Origin: Clostridium fallax
GTDB taxonomy: Bacteria > Bacillota > Clostridia > Clostridiales > Clostridiaceae
Direction of reading: 5' to 3'
Length of the DNA: 64,000 bases
Assembly: GCF_900129365.1 (NCBI RefSeq)
Contig: NZ_FQVM01000001.1
Span: 124,001 to 188,000, forward strand
The translations under genes and the position numbers were made by a program. Below are positions 17,553 to 26,612 of the stretch, one piece after another; the first letter of the stretch is position 1; the number at the start of each line of letters is the position of its first letter. Under the pieces are notes generated by a model. The model searched no databases. It had not been told where the DNA came from and was given only the letters and a program-made list of their open reading frames with translations.

Positions 17553-18392
17553 TTAATGATTGCTGATAAAAAATAATCCACAGGCTTTTGGTCCTGAATG
17601 TACCCCTACAGTACATCCTACCTCTGCATCTATATATTTAATGTTGTTATTTTCTAAATATTCCTTTAAAGGTTCATATATATCTTTATTTTCAATATGA
17701 AGAAGAACTACAGCTTCATCCTCTTTATGTCCCATTTTCTCAAAGTTTTCAATTATTTCCTTGACAGCTTTTTTACTACCTCTAACTTTTTCCTTAACTG
17801 CCATCTGTCCATCTTTAACTTCTAATATTAATCTAATTCCTAAAACACTTCCAATAACTCCAACAGTTTTTGAAAGTCTTCCACCTCTGATTAAGTGTTC
17901 TAAACTCTCAAAGCCTAAAGCACTTTTTACATAAGGTATAGATTCTAATATTTGTTTTTCTATTTCTTTTATAGATAATCCTTCATCTCTAAGTTTAATT
18001 GCCTTTAATACTAAAACTCCCAATCCTGAAGTTACATTTTGAGAATCTATTACTACAATATCTTCACTTTCCACCATTTTCTTTGCAATACATGCTGATT
18101 GATAAGTTCCACTCATCTTTGATGAAAGTGTTAAAACCAATATCTTATATCCCTCTTTTAAATATTTATCATAGCATTCACAGAATCTATTAGGAATTAT
18201 TTGAGCCGTATTTGGTAACATATCTAGCTCTTGTACTTTATCTAACATTTCCTTTGTTGTAATATCTACTCCATCTAAATAACTTTCCTCCCCAAAATTA
18301 ATTAGAAGTGGTAGTACCTCAACATCATGCTTTTTTAATATTTCCATAGGGATATCCACAGTACTATCTGTTACTATTTTTATTTTTTCCAT
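17553..18392 (-). CDS. DegV-family fatty-acid-binding protein
   Basis: The 279-residue protein has the DegV fold. Landmarks are the start IVTDSTVDIP, VLTLSSKMSGTYQSA (with the Ser/Thr that hold the fatty acid carboxylate), GFESLEHLIRGGRLSK and the C-terminal GCTVGVHSGPKACGLFF. In Firmicutes such proteins (FakB) present exogenous fatty acids to the kinase FakA for phosphorylation. No fakA is nearby, so the role is inferred from the family. It is 16 bp downstream of trmL and shares its promoter. Confidence 0.92.
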   Translation of the reverse strand: MEKIKIVTDSTVDIPMEILKKHDVEVLPLLINFGEESYLDGVDITTKEMLDKVQELDMLPNTAQIIPNRFCECYDKYLKEGYKILVLTLSSKMSGTYQSACIAKKMVESEDIVVIDSQNVTSGLGVLVLKAIKLRDEGLSIKEIEKQILESIPYVKSALGFESLEHLIRGGRLSKTVGVIGSVLGIRLILEVKDGQMAVKEKVRGSKKAVKEIIENFEKMGHKEDEAVVLLHIENKDIYEPLKEYLENNNIKYIDAEVGCTVGVHSGPKACGLFFISNH

Positions 18393-18408
18393 AAGCCTAC
18401 GTTCCCCT

Positions 18409-18870
18409 TTACTTCATATTTGGAAATCCTATTTGTCTTAATGCCTCATAAGCTACTATTGCAACTGTATTAGAAAGATTCAATGATCTTGTACTTGAAC
18501 TTATCATAGGTATTCTAATTCCTTTTAAGTCTTTATGAACTGATTCTGGAACTCCTGCTGACTCTCTTCCAAACATTATAAAGTCGCCTTCTTTAAACTC
18601 AACTTCATCATAATATTTTTCAGCATGGGTTGATGATAAAAATATTCTTTTATCTCCATACTTTTTTATAAAGTCTTCATAGCTTTCATGAATTTCAATA
18701 TCAAGATACTTCCAGTAATCTAAACCTGCTCTCTTTAAGTGTTTTTCATCAAGACTAAACCCTAAAGGTTTTATTAAATGTAGTTTACTATTTGTTAATA
18801 CACAAGTTCTCGCTATATTTCCTGTATTTTGTGGTATTTCTGGTTGATATAAAACTATATTAATATTCAC
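18409..18870 (-). CDS. trmL: tRNA (cytidine/uridine-34-2'-O)-methyltransferase
   Basis: TrmL (153 residues from GTG 18870) is a SPOUT methyltransferase that 2'-O-methylates the wobble base of tRNA-Leu. The start NINIVLYQPEIPQNTGNIAR, the cofactor-knot motif FGRESAGVPE, and the C-terminal SLNLSNTVAIVAYEA are diagnostic. GTG 18870 has a GGAGG ribosome binding site and gives the family's usual length. An in-frame ATG at 18918, with its own AAAGGTG site, would add 16 residues, but that site lies inside a hairpin. The gene forms an operon with degV. Confidence 0.93.
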   Translation of the reverse strand: MNINIVLYQPEIPQNTGNIARTCVLTNSKLHLIKPLGFSLDEKHLKRAGLDYWKYLDIEIHESYEDFIKKYGDKRIFLSSTHAEKYYDEVEFKEGDFIMFGRESAGVPESVHKDLKGIRIPMISSSTRSLNLSNTVAIVAYEALRQIGFPNMK

Positions 18871-18904
18871 TTTTATTTTCCTCCGAAGCAAAGTAAAAAA
18901 ATTA

Positions 18905-18933
18905 AGAAGGTGATTCATTTTAAATCACCTTTC
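18905..18933 (-). promoter_or_regulatory. 5' hairpin in the trmL leader
   Basis: AAGGTGATT and AATCACCTT form a 9-bp stem close to the predicted transcription start. The stem hides the ribosome binding site of an upstream in-frame ATG (18918), which sits next to the loop. It could protect the mRNA end or restrict the longer TrmL form. Confidence 0.45.
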
Positions 18934-18938
18934 TTTTT

Positions 18939-18967
18939 ATATTACAATAATTTAATTTTTTAGTCAA
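18939..18967 (-). promoter_or_regulatory. Promoter of trmL-degV
   Basis: The minus strand reads TTGACT (18967-18962), a 17-bp spacer and TAATAT (18944-18939). Confidence 0.6.
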
Positions 18968-19127
18968 AATCTTTAATGAAAGTATTTATAATTTTTAACA
19001 TATTTTGTCATTTTTTTCATTGTGTTATATACTTTTAAATTTATATAACTATATTTACCTACATACTTAAGGTTTTTCTATTATTATAAAAATATTTAAA
19101 TAATAAGTATAATGTTTGTAATTAATA

Positions 19128-19964
19128 TTAGCTATTTAAAATAAACTTTTCAATTACCTTTGATACTCCATTTCTATTATTAGAATCTGTTATATAATCT
19201 GCTTTCTCCTTAAGCTCTTTTATTCCATTTCCCATAGCTACTCCAAGTCCTGCATATTCTATCATTGAAATATCATTTTCATTATCACCAATTGCAATTA
19301 CTTCTTCTCTTTTTATTCCATAATATTCTGCTAAATATTTTACAGCCTTCCCCTTTGATATCCCTTTTTTATTTACTTCCAAATTATACCATCCAGAGCT
19401 TAAAACTTCTAAGTCATTAAGTTTTTCTAGATCCTTTCTTACTTTTTTTAATTTACTTTTATTTAAATCAACTATTATTGCTTTAATAATATCATCTTTA
19501 TATTTTGTAAAAATTTCTTCCCATTGTTTTTTTGAATTTACTTTTACTATTTTTACTTTTCTATTTCGTGGTTTTCCAAAGGTCATAACTAATCTAAATA
19601 GTAAACTTTGAAGAAAGCTATTGTTAAATATATAATTTGCAGTATGAAAATGTATGCTTACTTTATTTTTCAAAGCTATTTCTAGTATATTTTTACATAT
19701 ATCTTCTGATATTTGATTTTTATAAATAACTTTATCATTATCTTTTTCCTTTATTATTCCACCATTAGCAGCGATAACTGCTGATTTAGCTCCTATTAAA
19801 TCTGAATAATATGCTGCATTATTAAAAATTCTTCCTGTAGTTATAACTATTTTTACTCCTTTATCAAAAGCTTTTTTTAAGGCAACTTTATTTCCTTTTG
19901 AAACTCTCTTACTGCTATTAAGCAAAGTTCCATCTATATCTATACAGACTAGTTTATATTTCAT
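19128..19964 (-). CDS. Cof-type HAD-IIB sugar phosphatase
   Basis: The 278-residue protein is a HAD superfamily phosphatase of the Cof subfamily. It has motif I (DIDGTLLNSS, nucleophile Asp), motif II (ITTGR), the conserved Lys in the motif III region (ISKGKAV) and motif IV (GDNENDISMI). A C2B cap domain lies between. Such enzymes hydrolyse sugar phosphates, flavin mononucleotide or similar small phosphate esters; the substrate cannot be told from sequence. The AAAGGAG ribosome binding site supports the start. It seems to be a single-gene unit. Confidence 0.93.
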   Translation of the reverse strand: MKYKLVCIDIDGTLLNSSKRVSKGNKVALKKAFDKGVKIVITTGRIFNNAAYYSDLIGAKSAVIAANGGIIKEKDNDKVIYKNQISEDICKNILEIALKNKVSIHFHTANYIFNNSFLQSLLFRLVMTFGKPRNRKVKIVKVNSKKQWEEIFTKYKDDIIKAIIVDLNKSKLKKVRKDLEKLNDLEVLSSGWYNLEVNKKGISKGKAVKYLAEYYGIKREEVIAIGDNENDISMIEYAGLGVAMGNGIKELKEKADYITDSNNRNGVSKVIEKFILNS

Positions 19965-19990
19965 ATAGAATCTCCTTTCTTAAATTATAA

Positions 19991-20027
19991 TAAATAGACT
20001 ATCTTAAAATTTAAGATAGTCTATTTA
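19991..20027 (-). terminator. Terminator of the VanW-domain gene
   Basis: A perfect 18-bp stem (19991-20008 with 20010-20027) lies 16 bp past the VanW-domain gene. The T-run is short, so efficiency is uncertain. Confidence 0.7.
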
Positions 20028-20042
20028 TTAATTGTCATTTAA

Positions 20043-21677
20043 TTACTTTTTATCTTTTTGTTTAGGATTTTGATTATTACCAACACTTGGCTGTTGTTGA
20101 TTTTCATTGTTTCCTTGAGTTTTATCTCCACCCTGATCATTATTAGAAGGTGGATTATTTGGTTTTTGATTATTTTCGTTATTGTTTTGTCCTTGATTTT
20201 GATCAACTGGCTGCTGTGGTGCTTGTGGTTGTTCTGGAGTTTGTGGTTGTTCTGGAGCTTGTGGCTGTTCTACTGGTGGTGCTTGTGGTTCTTCTTTCTT
20301 GGCTCCAACAAGCTTAACTCCATCTACCTTTCTATATATATCGGTAGCTATTGGCTCTTTAGATATCTCATTACCATTTTCATAAGTAATTAAATAAGAT
20401 TGAGCTTTATATCCTTTAACCGGTGTTTTATCCCACTTCCATTGACCTTCCTTTAAACTTTGATCTGAAACTTCTTTTACAGCCGGTTCATAAGTTTCAA
20501 CTACATTTCCAACAAGCTCATATGTCTTATCACCTTTATCATTTTTATTTCCATATATATTAAATATTATATTTTTATCTCCAGTTATTATCCCCTCTAT
20601 ATAAATTGGAGATTCATAAGGATTTTTAAATTTATAATCTAAAGATCCCCAAGCAACTGTTGCATCTAATCCTAAAGGTGAATAACTAGTAGGCATTGAA
20701 TGGTTATGTCTTTCAGTGGATCTAATTCCAGCTCTCATTGCAGCTCTATATAAAGCAGTAGAAACTTGACATATTCCTCCACCTAATCCATCTTGTACTT
20801 CATCATTTACAAATATAGCAGCATCCTTAAATCCTCTTTCTCTAGTTCTTTCTCCGACTGTATCGTTATAACTAAATTCCTCACCAGGCATTAAAATGGT
20901 TCCATTAACTGCATTGGTAGCTAAAGAAATATTTTTTGATCTTCCTGGATTTGAAGAAGAGAAATCCGATTTAAAAGTACCTAAAACAGAATTTATATCT
21001 TTTAATTTATCTTTAGTAACTTTAGGTTCTATATCCTGAACAGCTATCTCTACTTCATTATTGTTATTTAAATCTCCATTTATATTTTCCTTTATAGCTT
21101 TAGTTAATTCTTCTTCATTTATTTTCTTTCCTGCTTGTCCATCAACAATAGAAACTGTTCCATTATCTACTGTAACTTTAGCATTTACTGGTTCCTTATT
21201 TACAGATTTTTTTATAGTATCTTCAAAGTTACTTATTTTACTATCATCATAGCTAAAGACTAAATCTATATTTTCATTGCAACCATTTTTTATTAAATTG
21301 TTTTCTTTAAATATACTTCCACTTTTACCTATTTTTAAAGCTTTATTTGCTGTTTCTTCAACATTTAATTTAGGATTTAAATCCTCATATTTAAGTTGAA
21401 ATTTTTGATCTTCTACTTTAATAGTTAAGACCTTGTTTTGAACTGGATTATTAAAAGACTCCTGTAAAATCTTCATAGCTTCATCTTTTGTTTTTCCAGA
21501 TAAATCTATACCATGAACTTTAACTCCTGGATAAACCTTGTTCCCCCAAAGACTTACTGTTTTTTTTGCTGAGGTTATATAAATACCTGAAAAAACAGCT
21601 ATAGCAATTATAACTGCAGAAGTTCCAAGAATTATAGCTTTAGTCTTTTTATTTAACATTTTACTATTTTCCTTCAT
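20043..21677 (-). CDS. Membrane-anchored VanW-domain protein with a Pro/Gln-rich tail
   Basis: The 544-residue protein has one N-terminal membrane segment (about residues 14-34), two putative peptidoglycan-binding PG_binding_4-like regions (the first beginning GVKVHGIDLSGKTKDEAMKI), and a VanW domain (about 240-370: RNISLATNA-like start, GEEFSYNDTVGERT, GLGGGICQVSTALYRAAM, RHNHSMPTSYSPLGLDA). A G5-like region follows (about 385-455), then a low-complexity tail rich in Pro, Gln and Asn with repeated EQPQAP units. It is probably a wall-bound surface protein. VanW itself has no known activity, and nothing here implies vancomycin resistance. Confidence 0.9.
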   Translation of the reverse strand: MKENSKMLNKKTKAIILGTSAVIIAIAVFSGIYITSAKKTVSLWGNKVYPGVKVHGIDLSGKTKDEAMKILQESFNNPVQNKVLTIKVEDQKFQLKYEDLNPKLNVEETANKALKIGKSGSIFKENNLIKNGCNENIDLVFSYDDSKISNFEDTIKKSVNKEPVNAKVTVDNGTVSIVDGQAGKKINEEELTKAIKENINGDLNNNNEVEIAVQDIEPKVTKDKLKDINSVLGTFKSDFSSSNPGRSKNISLATNAVNGTILMPGEEFSYNDTVGERTRERGFKDAAIFVNDEVQDGLGGGICQVSTALYRAAMRAGIRSTERHNHSMPTSYSPLGLDATVAWGSLDYKFKNPYESPIYIEGIITGDKNIIFNIYGNKNDKGDKTYELVGNVVETYEPAVKEVSDQSLKEGQWKWDKTPVKGYKAQSYLITYENGNEISKEPIATDIYRKVDGVKLVGAKKEEPQAPPVEQPQAPEQPQTPEQPQAPQQPVDQNQGQNNNENNQKPNNPPSNNDQGGDKTQGNNENQQQPSVGNNQNPKQKDKK

Positions 21678-21848
21678 TTATTAAATTCCCCTCTCTTAAC
21701 ACTGCAAATTAATTATACTACATTAATATATAGATATAAATAAATTAAAATTTTAATTTATTTAATAAATGTTTCCTAACCCAACTATTTATTTAAACCC
21801 AATTATGTTAAAATTAGTATATAAATATAATGATTTTGGGGTGATAAA

Positions 21849-22895
21849 ATGAATTATGATTTAAAAAAAATCGAAAAATACCTTAAAGATATTTTAACTA
21901 TTCCTAGTGTTACAGGTTCTACTGAAAAAATAACTAAATATATACTATCAGAGTTAGATAAAAAAAAGGTTACATATTCATTAACAAATAAAGGAAATAT
22001 ATTAGTAACCTTACCTGGTGAAAATTCTAACTGCAATTATGAAAGAGTTTTTTCAGGACACGTTGATACCTTAGGTGCTATGGTAAAAGAAATTAAACCT
22101 TCTGGCACATTAGCATTAACACCTGTAGGCGGATTTATGATGAACTCTATAGAAGGTGAAAACTGTATTGTTGAAACATTAGATGAAAAAACTTATACTG
22201 GAACAATTCAAACTATAAAACCATCTGTACACATTAGTGGCGATGATGCAAAAACATTAAAAAGAGATCCTGAAAATATGGAAGTTGTTTTAGATGAAAA
22301 GGTATTCTCTAAAGAAGATGTTGAGAAGTTAGGTGTTAATGTAGGTGATTTTATATCCTTTGATACAAGGACATTAATTACAGAAAAAGGATTTGTTAAA
22401 TCAAGACACTTAGATGATAAAGCTAGCGTTTCTGTTTTATTAGGATTTATAGATTACGTTGTAACTAATAACATTAAACTTCCTTATACAACTCATATCT
22501 ATATAACTACTTACGAGGAAGTTGGACATGGTGCTAAAGCTTCTATTCCTGTTAATACAAAAGAATTTATTGCTGTAGATATGGGAGCCCCTGGTCCTGG
22601 ACAAAATTCTTCTGAATACGCTGTTTGTATATGTGCTAAAGATTCATCTGGTCCATATGACCTATCTCTTAGAAAAAAACTAATAAATTTATGTAAAGAA
22701 AAAGATATTAATTATAGAATAGATATTTATCCTCATTACGGTTCTGATGCTTCTGCAGCCTTAGCTGCCGGTTGGGATTTAAAAACTGCATTAATTGGAC
22801 CTGGAGTTTTTGCTTCTCATGCTTATGAGAGAACACATTTAGATGCTTTAGAAGCTACATTTAAATTAGTTTCAGAATATGCTCAATGTAAATAA
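21849..22895 (+). CDS. M42-family metallopeptidase
   Basis: The 348-residue enzyme belongs to the M42 glutamyl aminopeptidase family, close to the M20/M28 zinc peptidases. Metal and catalytic residues are visible: His and Asp in FSGHVDTLG, the bridging Asp in SRHLDDKAS, the Glu pair in TYEEVGHGA, Asp in VDMGAPG and the late His in FASHAYERTH. It would remove N-terminal residues from peptides in the cytoplasm. It stands alone on the plus strand, has a GGGGTG ribosome binding site and is followed by a strong terminator. Confidence 0.92.
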   Translation: MNYDLKKIEKYLKDILTIPSVTGSTEKITKYILSELDKKKVTYSLTNKGNILVTLPGENSNCNYERVFSGHVDTLGAMVKEIKPSGTLALTPVGGFMMNSIEGENCIVETLDEKTYTGTIQTIKPSVHISGDDAKTLKRDPENMEVVLDEKVFSKEDVEKLGVNVGDFISFDTRTLITEKGFVKSRHLDDKASVSVLLGFIDYVVTNNIKLPYTTHIYITTYEEVGHGAKASIPVNTKEFIAVDMGAPGPGQNSSEYAVCICAKDSSGPYDLSLRKKLINLCKEKDINYRIDIYPHYGSDASAALAAGWDLKTALIGPGVFASHAYERTHLDALEATFKLVSEYAQCK

Positions 22896-22946
22896 TAATA
22901 AAAAATGTGATATGACTTACAAAGCCATATCACATTTTTTATTATT
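22894..22946. terminator. Terminator after the M42 peptidase gene
   Basis: A long stem (about 20 bp, AATGTGATATG paired with CATATCACATT and flanking A/T pairs) has an A-run before and a T-run after, so it should work on the plus strand and perhaps on both. Confidence 0.88.
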
Positions 22947-23120
22947 ATAAACTCTTCTTATAAATTACAAGATATTATTTTGTCTTTTAGGATTACTATT
23001 AAAATATACTATACAAAAAAATATTTTTATTATCTAACATTAAACTAATTATTATTTATTATATATAATAATTTAAAAATTTAAATAAATTCTACTAAAT
23101 ATATTTAACCCTTATTTTAG

Positions 23121-24131
23121 CTAAGTTCTAATTATTATATCACCTTTAATATAAAATTTATCTTCTTCTAATATAGGCTCTCCTCTACTTTGAGTTAAAG
23201 TAACTTTTGATCTATTTTTAGAAAATTCTCCTGAACTATCAAAAGCTTCAACACCTATTTCTATAGGTCTATTTATTGGAACAGAAATTGTACTTCTTGG
23301 TATTCTATAATAATTAACTCCTTTACCTAATGTTTTTATATAATTAGAATTTACATATATATTATATCCCATTAAATCCTTATCTCTATTTGCATTCCAT
23401 GTTACATAAATATAATTTTTATCCATACTAGCAGATAAGCCGCTAACATTTGAAGGTGGTTTTAATTCATCTATACTATTTGGTCCCCAGTTTAAATCTA
23501 CAGGTGGATCTACACCTTTAATATTTCCTTGTTCTGTAAATTGCCAAATAGTCCATCTTTTCCATCCACCTATATCTGGTGGGTATGGAGGATTACCTGG
23601 TATCTCTTTATACATAGCAATCCATAAAGGCATATTACTAAGTGGATAAGAATTATTTACTTTAAAATCATCATAGATTTTAATAAAAAATAATCCTGTA
23701 TAAAGCATTAATCTTCTTCTTGTCTTTTGTTCAAATCTTTTTCTAAATCTATCTATCCATCTTACTAATTCTGCTGTAGTTATAGTTTTCTCTATAGGTG
23801 ATTCTATATCTAAAGTAGGAAATATATCTCCATAGTCTCCCTGTCCAAATCCTTGCTGAAGTACATTTATAAAATCATCACATTGAGAATCCGCTGTACT
23901 TAAATCACTAGAAGGTACACCAAAATGATATGCCCCAACTGGAATACCATAGTTTCTACAGCCTCTAGCGTATTCAATAAATTTTTTATCCACTCTAAAA
24001 CTCCCAGTACCAGAGCCGGATGATCTTAAGTAAATAAAGTCTACAGTGCTAGCTAAAACCCTAAAATCCACATTTTCTTTAAATTCATTTAAATCAGGAC
24101 CAAAAGTACTTGAAGAGGTTTTATTTTGCAT
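23121..24131 (-). CDS. GH25 muramidase with C-terminal Fn3-like domain, no signal peptide
   Basis: The 336-residue protein has an N-terminal glycoside hydrolase family 25 (lysozyme) domain of about 220 residues. Landmarks are FGPDLNEF, GIPVGAYHFG, PTLDIESP (catalytic acidic pair region), MPLWIAMY and WTIWQFTEQG. A fibronectin-III-like domain follows (VSGLSASMDKNYIYVTWNAN, GYNIYVNSNYI). It would cleave peptidoglycan between MurNAc and GlcNAc. There is no signal peptide or membrane segment, so release may occur by mother-cell lysis, or export may be non-classical. It lies 64 bp after the VanS-like gene and may be co-transcribed. The ribosome binding site is GGAGG. Confidence 0.88.
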   Translation of the reverse strand: MQNKTSSSTFGPDLNEFKENVDFRVLASTVDFIYLRSSGSGTGSFRVDKKFIEYARGCRNYGIPVGAYHFGVPSSDLSTADSQCDDFINVLQQGFGQGDYGDIFPTLDIESPIEKTITTAELVRWIDRFRKRFEQKTRRRLMLYTGLFFIKIYDDFKVNNSYPLSNMPLWIAMYKEIPGNPPYPPDIGGWKRWTIWQFTEQGNIKGVDPPVDLNWGPNSIDELKPPSNVSGLSASMDKNYIYVTWNANRDKDLMGYNIYVNSNYIKTLGKGVNYYRIPRSTISVPINRPIEIGVEAFDSSGEFSKNRSKVTLTQSRGEPILEEDKFYIKGDIIIRT

Positions 24132-24195
24132 AAGTCCTCCATAATATAGTAATCTATTAATAGAATATTATATTCTTTGTAATTTGTTCCTTATT

Positions 24196-25740
24196 TTATT
24201 TCTTTTTTAATTTTACAAAAAATGAAATTGTATTTTCATGACATTCACCCCATATAGTACCACCATGAAGTTCTACAATATTTTTACATATTGCTAATCC
24301 TAAGCCTGTGCCCTGTGATTTTTGAGAACTTCTTGATTCATCCATCCTATAAAATCTATCAAAAAGCTTAGACATTTTTTCATTAGGAATATTATCTCCT
24401 TGGTTTTCCACTATAATTGTTATGAAGTCTTCTTCATTAACTAAAGAAATCTTTATTTCACTTGGTCTATATGCATACTTTATTGCATTTCCTAACAAAT
24501 TTTCAAAAACTCTTAACATTTTTGAAGAGTCTAAATTTATTTCTATTTTATCTGTAGGAATATCTGTAGCTATACTTAAACTATTTTCATCAAAAACTGG
24601 CATAAGTTCTTCTATTAATTGATATAAAAATTCTCCTATATCTATATAAGATTTTTTTAAAATTATATTTCCATTAGAAAGTTTAGTATACTCAAATAAA
24701 TCATCTATTAAACTTTTAAGTTTTTCTGACTTATTAAAGGCTATATTTAAATATTCTTTCATCTGCTCTTCACTTTCATATTTTCCTTCTTTAACCAGGC
24801 CTATATAACCCATAATTGAAGTTAATGGGGTTCTTAAATCATGTGATACATTAGTTATAAGCTCATTTTTTGTTCTTTCTGATTTTCTTTCTGCTTCGAT
24901 TTTATTATTTATCTCCCATGCCATAAAATTAATATTTCCAGCCAAGTTTTTAAGTTCATCCTTTCCCTTTTCTGCTATTCTAAAAGATAAATCTCCTGAT
25001 GCTATTCTTCTTAATCCATTAGATATAGTCTCTAAATATTTCATTTTTTGATTTGTTATATATAAAAAACTTACTATAAATATAAATATTGAAAAAAGAA
25101 TTGCTAAAAATGAATTGTGAGTAGTAAATTGTTGATTTACTATCATTGATTTTGGTGTATCTAATATAAATAAATAACTTAATTTATCGCTTAAGTTCAC
25201 AGGGAAAAAGTATATTATTTCCCTTCCTTCCTCTTCATTCATTCTATTATTATTCATATCTTCTATTATTTCGATAGAGTTTTCTATCATTGCTTGTAAA
25301 TCTACTTTTCCTTGAATAAAATTATCTGTTTTATAAATAACATTACCATCTAAATCTGTAATAAATACTTTAGCTTTAGTATCTTTATTATATATACTTT
25401 TAACTATATCATTAAAGTTATTTATATTATTTATATTTATTTTTCCTTCTTTATTTTTAAGTCTATTTAACAACTCTGTCTTTCTCTCATTTGCTCCATA
25501 ATAATCATATTTTATTTTTGAGTAGGAATGAGTCTTTGTTAAAGAACTATTTGATATTCCATAAGCCATTAACGCTATAACAAAACATATTCCAAAAACC
25601 ACCACAAGTTCAAACCTTATACTTTTCTCCATTTTACTTAAAAATAATTTCCATAATGATTTTATAGGCCTAAATAGTTTCATATTACCTATTTTTTTTA
25701 AAGCCCTTATTAAAAAATTATTTTTCAATTTTATAACCAA
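24196..25740 (-). CDS. VanS-like membrane sensor histidine kinase
   Basis: The 514-residue kinase has a membrane segment near residues 42-62, an extracytoplasmic region, a second membrane segment near 205-228, HAMP, a HisKA domain with NVSHDLRTPLTSIMGY, and HATPase motifs (NLLGNAIKYA, GTGLGLAICKNIVELHGG). The combination with the regulator upstream resembles VanS/VanR and many wall-stress systems in Firmicutes. The TTG start at 25740 overlaps the regulator gene by 23 bp; a start further in (MKLFRP) is possible, so the exact N-terminus is uncertain. Confidence 0.92.
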   Translation of the reverse strand: MVIKLKNNFLIRALKKIGNMKLFRPIKSLWKLFLSKMEKSIRFELVVVFGICFVIALMAYGISNSSLTKTHSYSKIKYDYYGANERKTELLNRLKNKEGKININNINNFNDIVKSIYNKDTKAKVFITDLDGNVIYKTDNFIQGKVDLQAMIENSIEIIEDMNNNRMNEEEGREIIYFFPVNLSDKLSYLFILDTPKSMIVNQQFTTHNSFLAILFSIFIFIVSFLYITNQKMKYLETISNGLRRIASGDLSFRIAEKGKDELKNLAGNINFMAWEINNKIEAERKSERTKNELITNVSHDLRTPLTSIMGYIGLVKEGKYESEEQMKEYLNIAFNKSEKLKSLIDDLFEYTKLSNGNIILKKSYIDIGEFLYQLIEELMPVFDENSLSIATDIPTDKIEINLDSSKMLRVFENLLGNAIKYAYRPSEIKISLVNEEDFITIIVENQGDNIPNEKMSKLFDRFYRMDESRSSQKSQGTGLGLAICKNIVELHGGTIWGECHENTISFFVKLKKK

Positions 25741-26425
25741 CTCCCCACACTGTTTTTATATATTTAGGCTTTCTTGGATTATCCTCTATCTTTTCTCTAA
25801 TTTTTCTTATATGAACCATTACAGTATTATCTGAATGAATAAAAGATTCTCCCCATACACTTTCATAAATATTTTCTATAGAAAATACCTTTCCTTTATT
25901 TTTTGCTAATAATACTAATATATCAAACTCTATAGGAGTTAATTTGATTTCATTATCATTTAAAAATACTTGATGATTATCAATATCAATTTTCAACTCT
26001 TCTATTTCCATTACATTATTACTTATATTTTTAATATTTTTACAGTTGTTATTTAATTTTAAATATCTTCTAAGTTGAGATTTAACTCTAGCAATAAGTT
26101 CTAATGGATTAAATGGTTTAGTTAAATAATCATCTGCTCCTGTTGTAAGTCCTAAAATTTTATCCATATCCTCACTTTTTGCTGAAAGCATAATAATTGG
26201 AGTATTTTTTTCTTCCCTTATTTTCATACAAGCATCAATACCATTTAAATTTGGCATCATAATATCTAGTATTATTAAATCTACATTATTATCTTCTAGT
26301 AATTTTAAAGCTTCTACTCCATCACAAGCTTTTAAAGTTTTATATCCTTCATTTTTCAAGTAAATTTCTATTAAATCTCTTATTTCTTTCTCATCATCTA
26401 CTATAAGTATATTTTCCTTTTCCAA
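25718..26425 (-). CDS. VanR-like OmpR-family response regulator
   Basis: The 235-residue regulator has a receiver domain with DDE near the start, phospho-acceptor Asp54 in ILDIMMPN and the conserved Lys in LTKPFNP. A winged-helix DNA-binding domain follows (LTPIEFDILVLLAKN, HSDNTVMVHIRKIREKIE, VWGVGYKIEK). It is the partner of the VanS-like kinase it overlaps. Tandem 11-bp repeats upstream (26520-26552) suggest autoregulation. Nearby D-Ala-D-Ala ligase and muramidase genes suggest a cell-wall role, by context only. Confidence 0.93.
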   Translation of the reverse strand: MEKENILIVDDEKEIRDLIEIYLKNEGYKTLKACDGVEALKLLEDNNVDLIILDIMMPNLNGIDACMKIREEKNTPIIMLSAKSEDMDKILGLTTGADDYLTKPFNPLELIARVKSQLRRYLKLNNNCKNIKNISNNVMEIEELKIDIDNHQVFLNDNEIKLTPIEFDILVLLAKNKGKVFSIENIYESVWGESFIHSDNTVMVHIRKIREKIEDNPRKPKYIKTVWGVGYKIEK

Positions 26426-26519
26426 AACCTTCCCTCATTTCTAAAATAATTAAATATAAGTTTTAAAACCTCTCTACTTAAACTATTACCATAATTTTAA
26501 TATATTGTCATTAAGAAAA

Positions 26520-26552
26520 ACTTCAATATATTCTTAATATATTCTTAATATT
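26520..26552 (-). promoter_or_regulatory. Three tandem 11-bp repeats upstream of the VanR-like gene
   Basis: On the plus strand TTCTTAATAT(A/T) occurs twice in direct tandem (26531-26541 and 26542-26552), and a weaker copy, ACTTCAATATA, lies at 26520-26530. The 11-bp phase matches the spacing used by OmpR-family dimers. Confidence 0.5.
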
Positions 26553-26554
26553 AA

Positions 26555-26610
26555 AAATAAAAAGACTCTATAAAGATTTATTTTTAGTATAAATCCTTTA
26601 TAGAGTCTTT
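26555..26610 (-). terminator. Terminator of ddl
   Basis: A stem of about 20 bp (26561-26580 with about 26591-26610) is followed on the minus strand by TTTTTATTTTT. It lies just past the ddl stop. Confidence 0.88.
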
Positions 26611-26612
26611 TA

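Noticed and set aside
20210..20290. Short tandem repeats in the VanW-domain gene
   Set aside because: They are in-frame low-complexity codons for the Pro/Gln-rich tail, not a CRISPR array or a mobile element.
20058..20393. Plus-strand Trp/Leu-rich frame of 111 codons
   Set aside because: It is the antisense of the Pro/Gln-rich tail of the VanW-domain protein and has no ribosome binding site.
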